Part shown: piece after piece, positions 34,932-45,764 of the stretch
Layout: each line of letters begins with the position of its first letter
Numbering within the stretch: position 1 is the first letter of the stretch
Source of the DNA: Isoetes taiwanensis
Taxonomy: Eukaryota; Streptophyta; Lycopodiopsida; Isoetales; Isoetaceae
Assembly (NCBI GenBank): GCA_021234155.1
Contig: JAJEKV010000003.1
Coordinates: forward strand, 34,393,166-34,457,165
Length of the DNA: 64,000 bases
Direction of reading: 5' to 3'
The notes under the pieces: model-generated
Database searches by the model: none
What the model was told of the DNA's origin: nothing
The model's input: only the letters and a program-made list of their open reading frames with translations
Position numbers and translations under genes: made by a program

Positions 34932-35089
34932 AGCTATAACTTTTAAGGAGGAAACATATCTTTGCCGACTTAATATCTTTTCACAACAACCCCTCCCCCA
35001 AAACCCAAAGCACAACATTGATTTTGATGTTTGATGCTCTTTGAGGATGCCGTTGTTGATATGTTTCTTTTCTATTCCTCGCTTGATGT

Positions 35090-35216
35090 CTAGGAATAGG
35101 TATGCTGTCTTAAGTTGCATTGACACCTAGGAGATTGTCTTGATGTTCTAGGAATAGGTATGTTGTCTTAAGTTGCATTGACACCTAGGAGATTGTAAGA
35201 TGCATCGCCCTTGCTT
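35090..35216. repeat. ~60-bp tandem duplication
   Basis: Two copies of CTAGGAATAGGTATG(C/T)TGTC ... CACCTAGGAGATTGT run head to tail; a third partial copy (CTCTAGGAATAGATG) follows. Confidence 0.85.
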
Positions 35217-35415
35217 GATGCTCTAGGAATAGATGTTGTCTTTATATAAGTAAAAACACAAAATCAACAATGTTTAAACTTGAGTACATGTGCACACAAT
35301 ATTTGATGTTAAATATCCTCTCATAAACCTTGAAAAGATGCCTTGCACATTAACCTAAGCAAATATCTTAGGTATGCTTCACTGTTCCATTCATTTGATA
35401 TTTGTCATCCCATTG

Positions 35416-35889
35416 TTTTCAGTATAACATCCAACACACAACTACTATTAACATTATTAACATAAACTATTGGGTCCAACACATTTAAATTAAAATCCCC
35501 CTTAAACCCCCTTTGGTTTGTGTGCATATTCACACGGGGGGTGACTCCGGGCAACGAGAGCTGTTGGATAGGCATATTCACCCCTTATTCCTTAATCTAC
35601 ACCGTACACAAAGTTCCTCGTTTGTGGGGTATAGATGTACAGAATTTGTTATACTGTATAACAAGATTTGCAAAATACTATAAGATTTCAGGCAATATAC
35701 TATATGGTGTTAATTTTGTACAGGAAAAAACATAATTATAAGGGCTCTCTGCCTTCTACGCCAACCCCGTTCTCCATATGCACACAAACCAAAGGGGGTT
35801 TAAGGGGGATTTTAATTTAAATGTGTTGGACCCAATAGTTTATGTTAATAATGTTAATAGTAGTTGTGTGTTGGATGTTATACTGAAAA
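35416..35889. mobile_element. 474-bp element with 114-bp identical inverted arms
   Basis: The left arm 35416-35529 and the right arm 35776-35889 are exact reverse complements over 114 bp by my reading, with a 246-bp loop. The arms start TTTTCAGTATAACATCCAAC. No target duplication was found at these limits (ATTG / AAAT). It has no coding capacity. It could be a young MITE, or the inverted arms could be part of a small Helitron-like element ending at the adjacent hairpin-CTAG (35897-35913). Confidence 0.75.
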
Positions 35890-35896
35890 AAATTTT

Positions 35897-35913
35897 GGGC
35901 CCTTCGGCCCTAG
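35897..35913 (+). terminator. Hairpin abutting CTAG, Helitron-like 3' end candidate
   Basis: GGGCC-CTTC-GGCCC (35897-35910) runs straight into CTAG|T (35910-35913). Canonical Helitrons keep about 6-12 bases between hairpin and CTRR, so this is atypical. It lies 7 bp beyond the inverted arm ending at 35889. Confidence 0.4.
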
Positions 35914-37599
35914 TAAATACCTAGGCGCCCTTTAACTTTTAAAGAAACACCCATTTGTCAAGATATATGAGAAACTCCATTCAAGCACAATTGTTAGGAT
36001 AACACAAACAATAATGGTTTGATCCAAATATTGAGAACTTTTCTCATGTCCAAGTGATGGACTTTGCATGCATTGCAAGTGCACCTATATGTAATGATAA
36101 TCCGCTTGGCTAACTTTTTGATGATAATAACCGCTGTATTTCTAAGCCAAGTTAAAGGAAATTTTAATTATAGTTGTGGCCTTTGATCCAGGAGAGGTTC
36201 CCGCTCAAAAGGAAGCCTTCTAGGATATTTTAAGGAATCTAGGTTCACATGCATCACAAGCGATAACTCACAAAGAATCTTTTAGACAACAATTGAAGTC
36301 CTTTTTGTAATCGGATGGCCAATCATAGCAAATCCGATCTAGCTCCAACGAACTAGATCCAAAGATCTATGATTGCCTTGTGGCAACCTGTGCTAGGAAA
36401 GCTTCGTATGAGAATGCCCCAAGAAGTCTCCTCCTCAGCAACACAAAGCCCCAAGAAGTCTTCAACAAAAATCTCGCTTGAAACACGACTCATCTTCCCA
36501 ACATTGCTCCGCAGCAAGGTCAACAAATTTGTCTCGAGCTCGCTCAAGCAGTAAATGGGAACTATAATAAAGCAACACATCCATGGTTGAAAACTAACGT
36601 ACACTAATCCCTACCTTTGTAATGATAGAACTTTGTAATTGACTTGAGGCATGTTTTTTCCCAATGCATGTTGCACATAGGGATCGCTAATATTCCTTAG
36701 GCAAAAGATTCAAGTGTAAAGATGTATCCAACGAACGCTTTTACTGCTCAAAACAACTTGACAATCATTTTTCAAAGATGGAATGCGAGACAATTGAGAA
36801 ACCCCCGTAATTCCGGATCAAATATTCAATAGAGTACATCCACCTTCCAACTCATTGGAAATGGGTTCGACCTTGAGAAATGGGTTCAAGAGATAGGTGT
36901 ACTTACCTTCCGTATAGCATTTTTGCTCGTGAAGAACAATCGTAACATCTCTTTGCATGGACTCATGGCGTAACAAGAAATCTTCAACTCTTAGGAACTG
37001 CTTGTATTTCTAACAATGATTCATTACCCAAGCCCCAGGAAGAAAATCCAGCTATGGCGGGAACACAAGCCCATGGTAAATAACCGCAACCACCAAAATG
37101 TCGATATCGAAGAATCATGTATGGCTTTCCCGTGACGTAAGTGTCGCCATTGTAATCATAAAACTTTGTAATTGACTTGAGGCATATTTTTTCAAATGTA
37201 TCTTGCACATAGGGTCTGCCAATAGTCCTTAGAGCTAAATTTTTCAAGTGTAAAGATGTGCATAAAAAATAGACAGATGCATTCAAATAATATACAAATT
37301 GTTTTTGAACGAAACAAAAGACATACCTCACATTGGTGGGCATGCCTAAGGCTACAACAAGCTTGGTAGAGATGGAGTCCTTGTGAAACATAGCAGATAC
37401 TATCAAGATTCCATATATGGATGTGAAGATTCCATGCATTCACCTAGCTCCAAGAAAGATATGTCCCCATTAAAATGCCAAGGGCTCATTCCAAAACAAT
37501 AGCTGAAAAATTTTCTCGGGAGATGAAGGAAGCCAACTCTTGTCGAGACCCAGCTATGGCATCTAAGAAAACGCCAGTAATGGCGATTCTAAAACAGAT
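35914..37599. other. Helitron D interior, coding-like pieces unassigned
   Basis: The minus-strand frame at 36984-37439 includes GGCGYLPWACVPAIAGFSSW. A separate frame over 36840-36990 (VEDFLLRHESMQRDVTIVL) runs into a GTAAGT donor at about 36908. I recognise neither. The nucleotide phrase CCATGGGCTTGTSTTCC occurs both at about 37068 and about 37920, suggesting an internal duplication flanking the EXORDIUM piece. 36353-36604 is another unassigned minus frame. Confidence 0.3.
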
Positions 37600-37842
37600 T
37601 CTCCAAAGCAAAGTTGTTGTTGTAACCGGCAAAGCTTTTTCCACCATGAGCTAACAGTATGCTTTTCAACGGGCTTAGTTGAAAGAAGTAAGGAAATCCT
37701 TGACTACGGCTCTTTGTGCAGGGGTGAAGGATCCATACCAGATGAGATAAACAAGTTCTTTTGTCGATGATAAGAGAGTCCCGTCAAAGGCAAACACACA
37801 GAGGCATAGATTAGAGCTATGAAAAAACTTTGAGGAGGCCAT
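37600..37842 (-). pseudogene. Captured EXORDIUM-like (phosphate-induced protein 1) fragment
   Basis: From an ATG at 37842 the minus strand reads MASSKFFHSSNLCLCV (signal-peptide-like), then LVYLIWYGSFTPAQRAVVKD and FLTSF, which is the conserved N-terminal block of EXO proteins (LIWYG.F...QRA...DF..SL). After a stop at about 37675 a shifted frame gives VSSWWKKL, matching the family's WW/SWWKT motif. EXO proteins are secreted plant cell-wall or growth-related proteins of ~300 residues; only about the first quarter remains, with an internal deletion and a frameshift. Same strand as Helitron D. Confidence 0.75.
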
Positions 37843-39802
37843 TTTGCAACAAAAAGCTTGAGAAAAGTGAATGCAGGATGAGACAAGTATGTATAGCTTA
37901 ATCCAAATATGGCAGGAAGACAAGCCCATGGCAACAATCCCAGGATAGAAGTGCTGCCGGATTCCTTGATATCCTAAAATCCTTGATACCCTAAAAAGAA
38001 CCCTAAAAATAAATTGGGAGGATATTTGCATGCATCCAACTTCTACACAAAAAAAAAAGCCTCCACCACAAGATTTGCCCCTTTCCTAAAATCAACGGCT
38101 AATAAATGGGTGCACTCTAGAAATACTATTTAGTACACCTGGATGAATACGGCCACTAAATCATATGAAAACCTTAGAGAAAACAGTACAAAAACAGAAA
38201 AAAAACCCCCTGTTATAATGCTAGATATTGTGAAATGTGGAAAGGATGGCTAATGCCATCATGAGCCATCTAGAAGGGCTATGGCAATGTAGCAATACAC
38301 AAAAATAGCAACCATACATCCCTTTACCATACTCCTGATTATAACTTTACATTTTTCTTGCCTCAGAATGATACATCCAATTCTCAAAAAGTAGCAAGCT
38401 CCTTCACATCTTTCATTTTATTGCAAACAATACTCCATTTAACTGTGCAAAAAATGACAATCTCCTCTACAATTTGGAGCATTTACCTCTTCTCTGCAGA
38501 AATGTAATTAGTTTCTTGTTAACCGTTGGATAATGAACAATGCAACTTTACCTTCGAGAACAATCCCATTTGAGAGCTTTCAAATTTCTCTTTTTCCAAA
38601 GCTTTTTATGACACCCAATTGCTTCATCCTCAAGTAATGGGTAGTCCTTCCTATCGCACAGAGTAAGGCGCCATGCTTTTAGCATGCATTTGATTGTTTG
38701 GTGCTGCAAAAGGTTTGCTAGAATGACCACTTTTCTTTTCTTAAAACTCTTCCTTCTATGCATTGCTTTCCATTTAGCCCACATACTGCCCTGCCCTATT
38801 TTATTATGTCGATCTGTTTCTTGAGTTGGAGCAAGAGAGATGCATGATCTGCTTTTAAATTATGAATAAGGTAGAAAAGAACCTTTTCAACATGTTCTGC
38901 GTGCTTCTGTCTATTGCTACTTGGCTTTCTTCCCTCTTTCTTCTGGAGTATGCACTATAAGAATGTAATAAGATTGTACAATACTTTAGCTTATGATTTT
39001 TCCAGTGGTTTATTGCAAACTCCCCCTACAACTTTTTCTGCCTTTACAATAAAGATATCCACTTCTCCAAAGGTCGAAAGTTCTGGCCAGCTGTTTGGAA
39101 GTATGAAATCTGGTGGCTGTTAAAATCTGACAGCTGTAGCATTTTCAATTCGTGTGTATCAAGAACATGAACATGCATCATAGGCCAATAAGCATGAAAT
39201 GAAAGATGGCAAACCTATATTTTGTGAGATCATCCAAACATCCACAAGAAGCAAAGAGGCTAATGAGATGCTCATTTGATATGGTGCCATCCCATTGTTT
39301 TGCACTGTGAAATGATGGCTGATACCATTAGCAGCCATCTATAAAGACTATGACAATGTAGCAATATACAAAATAGCAACTATACATCCATTTAACATAC
39401 TCCTGATTATACCTTTACGTTCTTCTTGCCTTAGAATGATACCTCCAGCTCCTCCATACCAAACAAATCTTCAATTATCTTCAAAGCCTCCAGTTTTTTT
39501 AAGTATACAAACTTCATTTTCTTAAAAATCTTGGGGTCTAGACATACCATTGCCCCTCTAAAAGCAACAAAAATCAGATCTATATACTAACCACGAATGA
39601 ATAGGAGCAAAGATTCATCGCTCTCCAGATTTTGGACCGAGCTTCTCTTCAATGGACTTAATGGACGACTCCTGGAAGTTCAAAGATACAAATCAAATAG
39701 AGAATAGCATTAACTAAGAAATAAGAAAATAGAAACCTAAAAATATTATTTGGGAGTTTCATTCACAAATGTTTGAGGTTCCTTACTTGGAAATTGCTGA
39801 AC
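37843..39802. other. Helitron D interior, no recognisable gene
   Basis: AT-rich DNA. A ~150-bp block (GATGGCTRATRCCATCA..AGCCATCTA..AATA.CAAAAATAGCAAC..ATACATCC) occurs at about 38245 and again at about 39315, an internal dispersed duplication. Otherwise nothing is supportable. Confidence 0.4.
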
Positions 39803-40210
39803 TGTAACGTTCCTAACCGACATGCCCTTAGCCAACTGGGCAAAACCGTCTAGACGTTTATGAGTAGTCGCTTCTACCCATTTATGCCGGTGTCTCGGGA
39901 ACGCACACCAAGATCTACTCGAGCCATGGGTCCGTTACAATCTCTCCCACTAGACTATGCTCGTCCTCGAGCATCACAAACCAAGTCATGACCTACCGTC
40001 CAACGGTATTTCGGGTCATACTTGCCCCCATGGAGACTCGAACTCGAGCCCTGCTCTGATACCAAATGTAACGTTCCTAACCGACATGCCCTTAGCCAAC
40101 TGGGCAAAACCGTCTAGATGTTTATGAGTAGTCGCTTCTACCCATTTATGCCGGTGTCTCGGGAACGCACACCAAGATCTACTCGAGCGATCTCCCATGG
40201 GTCCGTTACA
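39803..40210 (-). mobile_element. TRIM retrotransposon (fossil), 408 bp, looks structurally whole
   Basis: A terminal-repeat retrotransposon in miniature. LTRs lie at 39803-39939 and 40067-40210 (137 and 144 bp), both with TGTAACG..CGTTACA ends. The internal ~127 bp begins (minus strand) with a primer-binding site TGGTATCAGAGC complementary to initiator-methionine tRNA and ends in a purine run GTGGGAGAGA before the 3' LTR. A 5-bp target duplication TGAAC is at 39798-39802 and 40211-40215. TRIMs code for nothing and depend on other elements. Near-identical LTRs suggest a fairly young insertion. It is inserted in Helitron D. Confidence 0.92.
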
Positions 40211-40356
40211 TGAACGTCACTGCCATTTCTTCTGATAGAACTTGGACAACAAATACAATGCAGCCATCTTCCCATTCTGCCTTCTTTGCCTTTTTTATGT
40301 TGCCGTACTTGGCTTTAATTAACTACTATTGTTAAAGGCAGTCCTTTCGTTGTAGC

Positions 40357-40519
40357 CCCAAAATGAGGCACAATTATTAAGGTTTTCACCATATTCATTT
40401 CCAGAAAGAACCTTCCTTACAAAACCTAATCTTTCTAACCCAAAATGAAGCACAATTGTTAAGGTTTTCACCATATTCATTTCCAGAAAGAACCTTCCTT
40501 ACAAAACCTAATCTTTCTA
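40357..40519. repeat. ~81-bp tandem duplication
   Basis: Two nearly identical copies start CCCAAAATGARGCACAATT and include TTCACCATATTCATTTCCAG. They sit just inside the 5' end of Helitron D. Confidence 0.9.
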
Positions 40520-40572
40520 TTGCACCTTAAATATCCGTAGCTAACTTCATGATAGATCTCTGCTAAACCTCA

Positions 40573-40790
40573 TTGCCTTGCAGCTGTGACGCCAAAATTG
40601 AAGAAGTGGTTGGTGCAGGACGACCATTTTGCCTTGCCCATTGTTTCATCAGAACCATCAGAACGCTCTGCTCTTATCCACGCGGCCGACCCTTTCTCTG
40701 CTCTGCTCCACGCCGACACGTCCTTTGTTATGTTACCTCTCGTCCTCTACTCTATTACCATAGGCCTAAAGCCTTAATTGGTGAATGATG
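40573..40790 (+). other. Coding-like frame near Helitron D 5' end
   Basis: Two overlapping plus-strand frames (71 and 63 codons) of balanced composition; one contains FVMLPLVLYSITIG, a possible membrane stretch. May be a captured exon; family not recognised. Confidence 0.2.
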
Positions 40791-40892
40791 CTGCCCCTTT
40801 TGTCTTGAATCTTGATCGTCCAAATTAGGCAATCAAATCCTCGCCCTTCGATTTAGGGCTGGATTCAACACGTTAAAACATTATAATATAGG

Positions 40893-40920
40893 ATAGATAG
40901 ATATAGATAGATAGATTAGT
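40893..40920. repeat. GATA microsatellite at the Helitron D insertion point
   Basis: GATAGATAGATATAGATAGATAGATTAG directly borders the 5' terminus. The A needed before TC is supplied by this tract. Confidence 0.85.
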
Positions 40921-41399
40921 TATCACTTGCAACTGTCTTATCTATGCAATCCTTATACATGGTCTTTTTACATCAAACAAGCTCAAATGATGTGCTCTCA
41001 CTTTTAAGGACATGAATGTCTATAGAAAGCAATTAAGACGTCATCTTCTACAAGAAGTGTTTCCTAAGCAACACATATAGGATATCACTGGCTGATGTTG
41101 ACTTTTTTTCTTTTGAAATACATGAAACTTTATTAATAAAACAAAAAAAATCATAAACATAGATGGCATACTGAAAACACCAGTGGAGAAATTGTCCACT
41201 AAAGCCACCTACCACCTTGCCGCATACAATATCTAAACGAGTTATACATAAGTATAATCTGAAGATAAAGGACCCAAATAATTGAGCACTTGATGGCCAC
41301 GACACCTATTGCCCTTGAAGATGACATGACCTAGATGACATGCTCGGAGATGAAACAAGTAGGTACTGCCACGGAAGCAGCATCAACATCGCATCCAAT

Positions 41400-41730
41400 G
41401 CCTGAGGCAGAGGTGGCCCAGCAAATCAGGTAGGTTCTTTGCGAGGAACAGGATTGTCAATCTCGCCGGTTGAACCTCATTGTTCGAGGCCTGCCTGAAG
41501 AGCATGGGGAAGGTTTTTTGGCTAAGCTTAACGCCTCGATGCTAGCAAGGATACAACTGCAATATTTGGGGGTGGGAAACAGTCAGACACTAGGTTCTGG
41601 CCATTGCATCTGGTCTGCCATCTCAGAGGTGGAAGGTCTAGATGTCCCTGGCCCCATGGCCGTAGTCTCTGCTACTGTTGGCCGCAGAGGTGCAAATACC
41701 TTCATCTTGCCATTAACCAAGCCTGTCGAT
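41400..41730 (+). pseudogene. LINE ORF1-like fragment (tentative)
   Basis: The open plus-strand frame includes EEQDCQSRRLNLIVRGLPEE then HGEGFLAKLNASMLARI. The RRLNLIVRGLPE phrase resembles the start of the RNA-binding domain of plant L1-type ORF1 proteins. The frame continues through VVSATVGRRGANTFILPLTK and is cut by the TRIM array at 41731. No reverse transcriptase is nearby. It could instead be a host-derived or other transposon protein. Confidence 0.35.
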
Positions 41731-42421
41731 TGTAACGTTCCTAACCGACATGCCCTTAGCCGACTGGGCAAAACCGACTAGACGTTTATGAGTAGTCGCT
41801 TCTACCCATTTATGCCGGTGTCTCGGGAACGCGACACCAAGATCTACTCGAGCGGTCTCCCATTTGTCCGTTACAATCTCTCCCACTAGAACTATGCTCG
41901 TCCTCGAGCATCACAAACTAAGTCATGACCTACTTGTCCATTCAGATTCCCGGTCATACTTGCCCCCATGAAGACTCCGAACTCGAGCCCCCTTTAATAT
42001 CAAATGTAACGTTCCTAACCGACATGCCCTTACAACTGGGCAAAATCGTCTAGACGTTTATGAGTAGTCGCTTCTACCCATTTATGCCGGTGTCTCGGGA
42101 ACGCGACACCAAGATCTACTCGAGCAATCTCCCATGGGTCCGTTACAGTCTCTCCCATTAGAACTACACTCGTCCTCGAGCATCACATGCCAGGTCATTG
42201 CCCTCCCATCCAATGGTATTCCAGGTCATACTTGCCCCTATGGAGACTCGAACTCGAGCCCTGCTCTGATACCAAATGTAACGTTCCTAACCGACATGCC
42301 CTTAACCAATTGGGTAAAACCATCTAGACGTTTATGAGTAGTCACTTCTACCCATTTATGCCGGTGTCTCGGGAACACGACACCAAGATCTACTCGAGCA
42401 GTCTCCCATGGGTCCGTTACA
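41731..42421 (-). mobile_element. TRIM array (fossil): three LTRs, two internal regions
   Basis: LTRs at 41731-41875, 42005-42147 and 42277-42421 alternate with two internal regions of ~129 bp. The same family as the TRIM at 39803-40210, in the same orientation. LTR-internal-LTR-internal-LTR arrays arise by unequal recombination between LTRs or between elements. The flanks (TCGAT and AGAGT) do not form a target duplication. Confidence 0.9.
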
Positions 42422-42554
42422 AGAGTGTATAGACAAATGGTTATTTGAATAGATGGCAAGTGTCTCTTTTGGTATCTTTGCATATGATATTATTCAAAAG
42501 GCTTAAAATTAATAGTAAAGTGCATGGCTATAAATAGAATGCATACTATATGTG

Positions 42555-43345
42555 TCAATGGTGTAAAGTTAGACATAGTGTCAATGATAACATCAACTCT
42601 AGACATAATGTACAAACAAGAGTTAGATCACATGTTAGCATGAGTAGTAGAGTTCGTACTACTGAATGAGTCAATAGTAGCATCAGACATAGGGTTAGAA
42701 ATAGAGTCAATAGTAGCATCAGACATAGGATCACTAGTAGAGTCAGAATTGGAACTAATGATAGTGTCAGACATAGCGGATCACTAGTAGAGTCAGAATT
42801 GGAACTAATGATAGTGTCAGACATAGCGTCAGAAGTAGAGGTCAACATAAAGTCAAGCATAGCGTCAATTGTAAGGTCAGAACTAGAGTCACTGGTAGAG
42901 TCAGAATTGGAAATAATGATAGTGTCAGACATAGCGTCAGAAGTAGAGTTCAGCATAAAGTCAAGCATAGCGTCAATGGTAATAATGCCAACACCTTTGA
43001 ATCATAGTGCATCAGTTGTTACGTTAGTTATAACATCAGTTATAGCATTAGATTGTTAAAGTTATATAGCATCATCTTTAGAGTCAGACATAGCGTCAAA
43101 ATTAGAGTCAGATGACATGTATGTTTGAACCTAATGTTAACACCTTTGACTCATAGTGCATCAGCTCCTACCTCAGCTATAACGTCAGCTATAGCGTTAG
43201 ATTGGTTAAAATGATATAGTGTCATCCATAGAGACAGATATAGCGTCAGAATTAGCAACAGAAAAATATCTAACTATAAGTGCTGCTAATAACTACAGAA
43301 CATTGTTTTCACCTCAAAAAACACCAAAAATATCCTTCTGACGCT
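42555..43345 (+). repeat. CACTA right subterminal array
   Basis: Dense degenerate words GTAGAGTCAGAA, AGTGTCAGACATAG, TAGCGTCA. Larger duplications are present: a ~60-bp unit around TCAGAATTGGAACTAATGAT repeats three times between 42735 and 42930. Nearly all words are in plus orientation, like those at the left array; only the last ~50 bp before the right end are inverted. Confidence 0.8.
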
Positions 43346-43380
43346 AAAACTGACTCTAATACCCCCTTCCTCTTGTAGTG
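43338..43380 (-). repeat. CACTA right terminal inverted repeat
   Basis: The plus strand ends CTCTAATACCCCCTTCCTCT then TGTAGTG; the inverse of 28600-28642 with two differences. Confidence 0.85.
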
Positions 43381-43446
43381 AACCCAAAATTTGCAAATTT
43401 TGTGACCTAAATACACCATATTGTAAAACTAAAGTGGAACGTGAAA

Positions 43447-43705
43447 AAGAAGATAGAAAAGTCCCAAAGCCCAATCTGCCTGAAACTGCATTATCATAAA
43501 CCAAAATCACACTTTGGATCCTTCAAATTCAACTATATAACTCTGCTACGCAGAATCCGTCATGTCCCTCTGGAATATGAAACAGAAGATAGAAAAGTCC
43601 AAAAGACCAATCCGGCAAAAATTGCATTATCATAAAAACAGAATTACACACTTTGGATCCTTCAAATTCAACTATATAACTCTGTTACGTTGAATCTGTC
43701 ATATG
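43447..43705. repeat. ~130-bp tandem duplication
   Basis: Two copies each contain AAGATAGAAAAGTCC, TGCATTATCATAAA and CACTTTGGATCCTTCAAATT, ending in AACTCTG(C/T)TACG. Confidence 0.85.
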
Positions 43706-43984
43706 AGCAACTTAATAGAACTGCAATGCATACATAACAACAGAGATGCAATAGATTGCAGGAGATTTGAACCCCAAATATTCCAAACTAATTCATTCTC
43801 AGAGAGATAAGCATAAACATAGATGCAGCGCACATTCTGTCCCTACATTTTGCAATAGATGGATAAATAAGTACTTCTATCCCTGCACTTTGCAATAAAT
43901 TGATAGACATTAATTTACAGACACGCAAGGACACTAAGGTTGTTAACATTACAAAATGCTTCAATACTTGCAATATAGACATAC

Positions 43985-44166
43985 CTTGCATCTTTTGTCC
44001 CAATGAAGGCTACATACAGATTTCTGAACTTTGAATATCCCTTCCTCGTGCTGGAGTCTACAAACTCAATCTCTAAAAACTTCAGTCTACTCCAAAGGTG
44101 GCCACAGCTGGCTTTCATACTATAGTTCAGCCAGTGATGAAGTGCCACATGGCACAACCCAGCCAC
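43985..44166 (-). other. Possible exon of an unidentified gene
   Basis: The minus-strand frame reads LKFLEIEFVDSSTRKGYSKF then RNLYVAFIGTKDA and then meets a consensus donor (AAG|GTATGT at 43985/43984). The protein segment looks natural in composition. No family is recognised. It may be part of a host gene or a captured fragment. Confidence 0.35.
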
Positions 44167-44169
44167 TCA

Positions 44170-45298
44170 TCTAATAATGCATGCAGTGGTACGCAATAAT
44201 TGTGTATAGATCAAATAGTAACATGCATTCAAAAGTATCAAGCCTAACTTGAAAACTAACTTGAAAAAAGGAAAGCATTACATCAAAGAATCAAGATTTT
44301 GTGCACCTTTAATGCCAGAGGGAATTTGAATCCAGCAAAATTGGAGCATAACCACTCTCAGTAATTTTTTGCAACGCCTATAAGCTGCATCATCATGTAC
44401 ATTTTGTTTCATAAATCCTGCATAGAATAGGAACCACCAGCCAGGTTTTTGTGCTGCAAAAAGAAAAGATCAACTGTGGAAACCACAGAAAAAGAAAGCA
44501 AGCAAAAATAAATGGAGAGACATACCAGAGTTCATGAACCAGTTAAAAAATGCAACAAAAAGGGGTTGGCAGCTATTAAGATCTCGTTCTCTAGCAGGGG
44601 ATTTCCAAAAATGAAAAGCCTGCCTAGCCTGAAACAATAAGACTTCCTGTAAATCAAGAATGAAGTTCTTGAAGCAACTTTACTTCCACAATAACAAATC
44701 AAAGCCTATATTTAACCTCAGATCTTTTAAAGAAATAGAAACTATTTTGAAGAAATATATTGTACCTGCACCTTCCACAGAAGAACAAAAGACTATGAAA
44801 TGGTAGTAGTCTAAAAGATATTCTCAATGATGAACCTTCTAAAGTCTGGACATATCCAATCTCTAGTACTCTAAACTTCTAAAGTACGAATATATGCAAA
44901 AAGAAAGAACCTTGGCTTTCAAAATGAAACGGGAGAAGCTTATATTGTAGCAGAGCATATGAGTACAGAGCACATCGGTAAAGACCTCTCGCAGCTATTT
45001 GTGAAATGACAATAAACTGGTCGATGATCATTCAAGCACTTTGAGCCACGCCGAAATTCAGATGGAAAAGACCAGATGGAAAAGACCGCTTGAAAAAAAA
45101 GCCTTGTAAGAAAGAGCAAAAGAAAAGACTAACAACTAAATCCTGGTGAAAACCTTGTTGGTTTGTTGTAGTGCATCCGGATTATGGTGAAACATAGTTT
45201 CATGCATACAAAAATGAAGAACAAAAATGAAGAAAGAGCACAAAACTACCCTAATCCTCCGGTTAAGGGTTTGGCAAAACACCTCCTCTTTGCAAGAA
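44170..45298. other. AT-rich DNA without a recognisable gene
   Basis: Intron-like or spacer sequence. A possible continuation of the locus around 44000-45740 on the minus strand; no coding frame supports it. Confidence 0.4.
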
Positions 45299-45739
45299 TC
45301 AAACCCTAAATGCAACAAAAATCCTACCTGAAATGTCAAATCCGGTGCAACAAAAATCCCACCAATGTCTGACCCCTAAAACCAGCGCTAACAATCTGGC
45401 GACCCTTTGTGCATGCAAAAGATCTGGGCATTTGCCGGATGATTGCCGCCATTTGAAAGGAATCAAAATAATTAAAGGAGGAGGCATCTCGCGCCGCCAA
45501 ATCCGCCTTAATCTGCTTCCCCAATTAGCTGGCACTAAATGGAATCGTGATAATGATAATTGCAGGAACGAAACGTAAATGGGCGTGTAAGAATTGAATT
45601 TAGTGGAAATAGGAAAGGCCAAAAAGCGTGCATAATTTTGGGACTTTATTTTTCTTGCCGGATTTTTATTTTCTGATCCCAAAATTTCGCTTTTTTGCCG
45701 GATTCCGATGTCCACAGGCGGCCGAAAAAAAGAGGACAC
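45299..45739 (-). other. Open frame of 146 codons, unidentified
   Basis: GC-richer segment at 45380-45530 (HAQRVARLLALVLGVRHWWD). No known domain. The plus strand is also partly open. It could be a first exon and leader of a captured gene, since it lies just upstream of a purine-rich tract and a Helitron 3' end. Confidence 0.25.
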
Positions 45740-45764
45740 ACCCTCCCAAACACATTTTAAGTAA

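Larger units (their letters stand above)
34809..40893 (-). mobile_element. Helitron D, complete ends, 6,085 bp
   Basis: 5' end at 40893: A|TCCTATATTATAATGTTTTA. 3' end at 34809: hairpin region CCCAGC..GCTGGG, then CACCATTA and CTAG|T. The A|T insertion rule is met on both sides (A at 40894 and T at 34808, minus strand). No RepHel protein remains. It carries an EXORDIUM fragment, a 474-bp palindromic-arm element and a TRIM. It is inserted exactly at the 5' boundary of Helitron E. Confidence 0.8.
28600..43379. mobile_element. CACTA-type transposon, ~14.8 kb, with nested elements
   Basis: The left end is CACTATAAGAGGAAGGGGGT (28600). The right end, read inward on the minus strand from 43380, is CACTACAAGAGGAAGGGGGT. 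The inverted repeats agree at about 41 of 43 positions. CACTA..TAGTG ends, and subterminal arrays of AGAGTCA-type words, are En/Spm features. GAA precedes the left end and GAA also starts at 43380 if the terminal G is taken as part of the flank, so a 3-bp duplication is plausible. No TNPA/TNPD-like protein is visible. Helitrons, TRIMs and a probable solo LTR lie inside. Confidence 0.7.

Noticed and set aside
42555-42968. 137-codon minus-strand repeat protein
   Set aside because: Same artefact in the right CACTA array.
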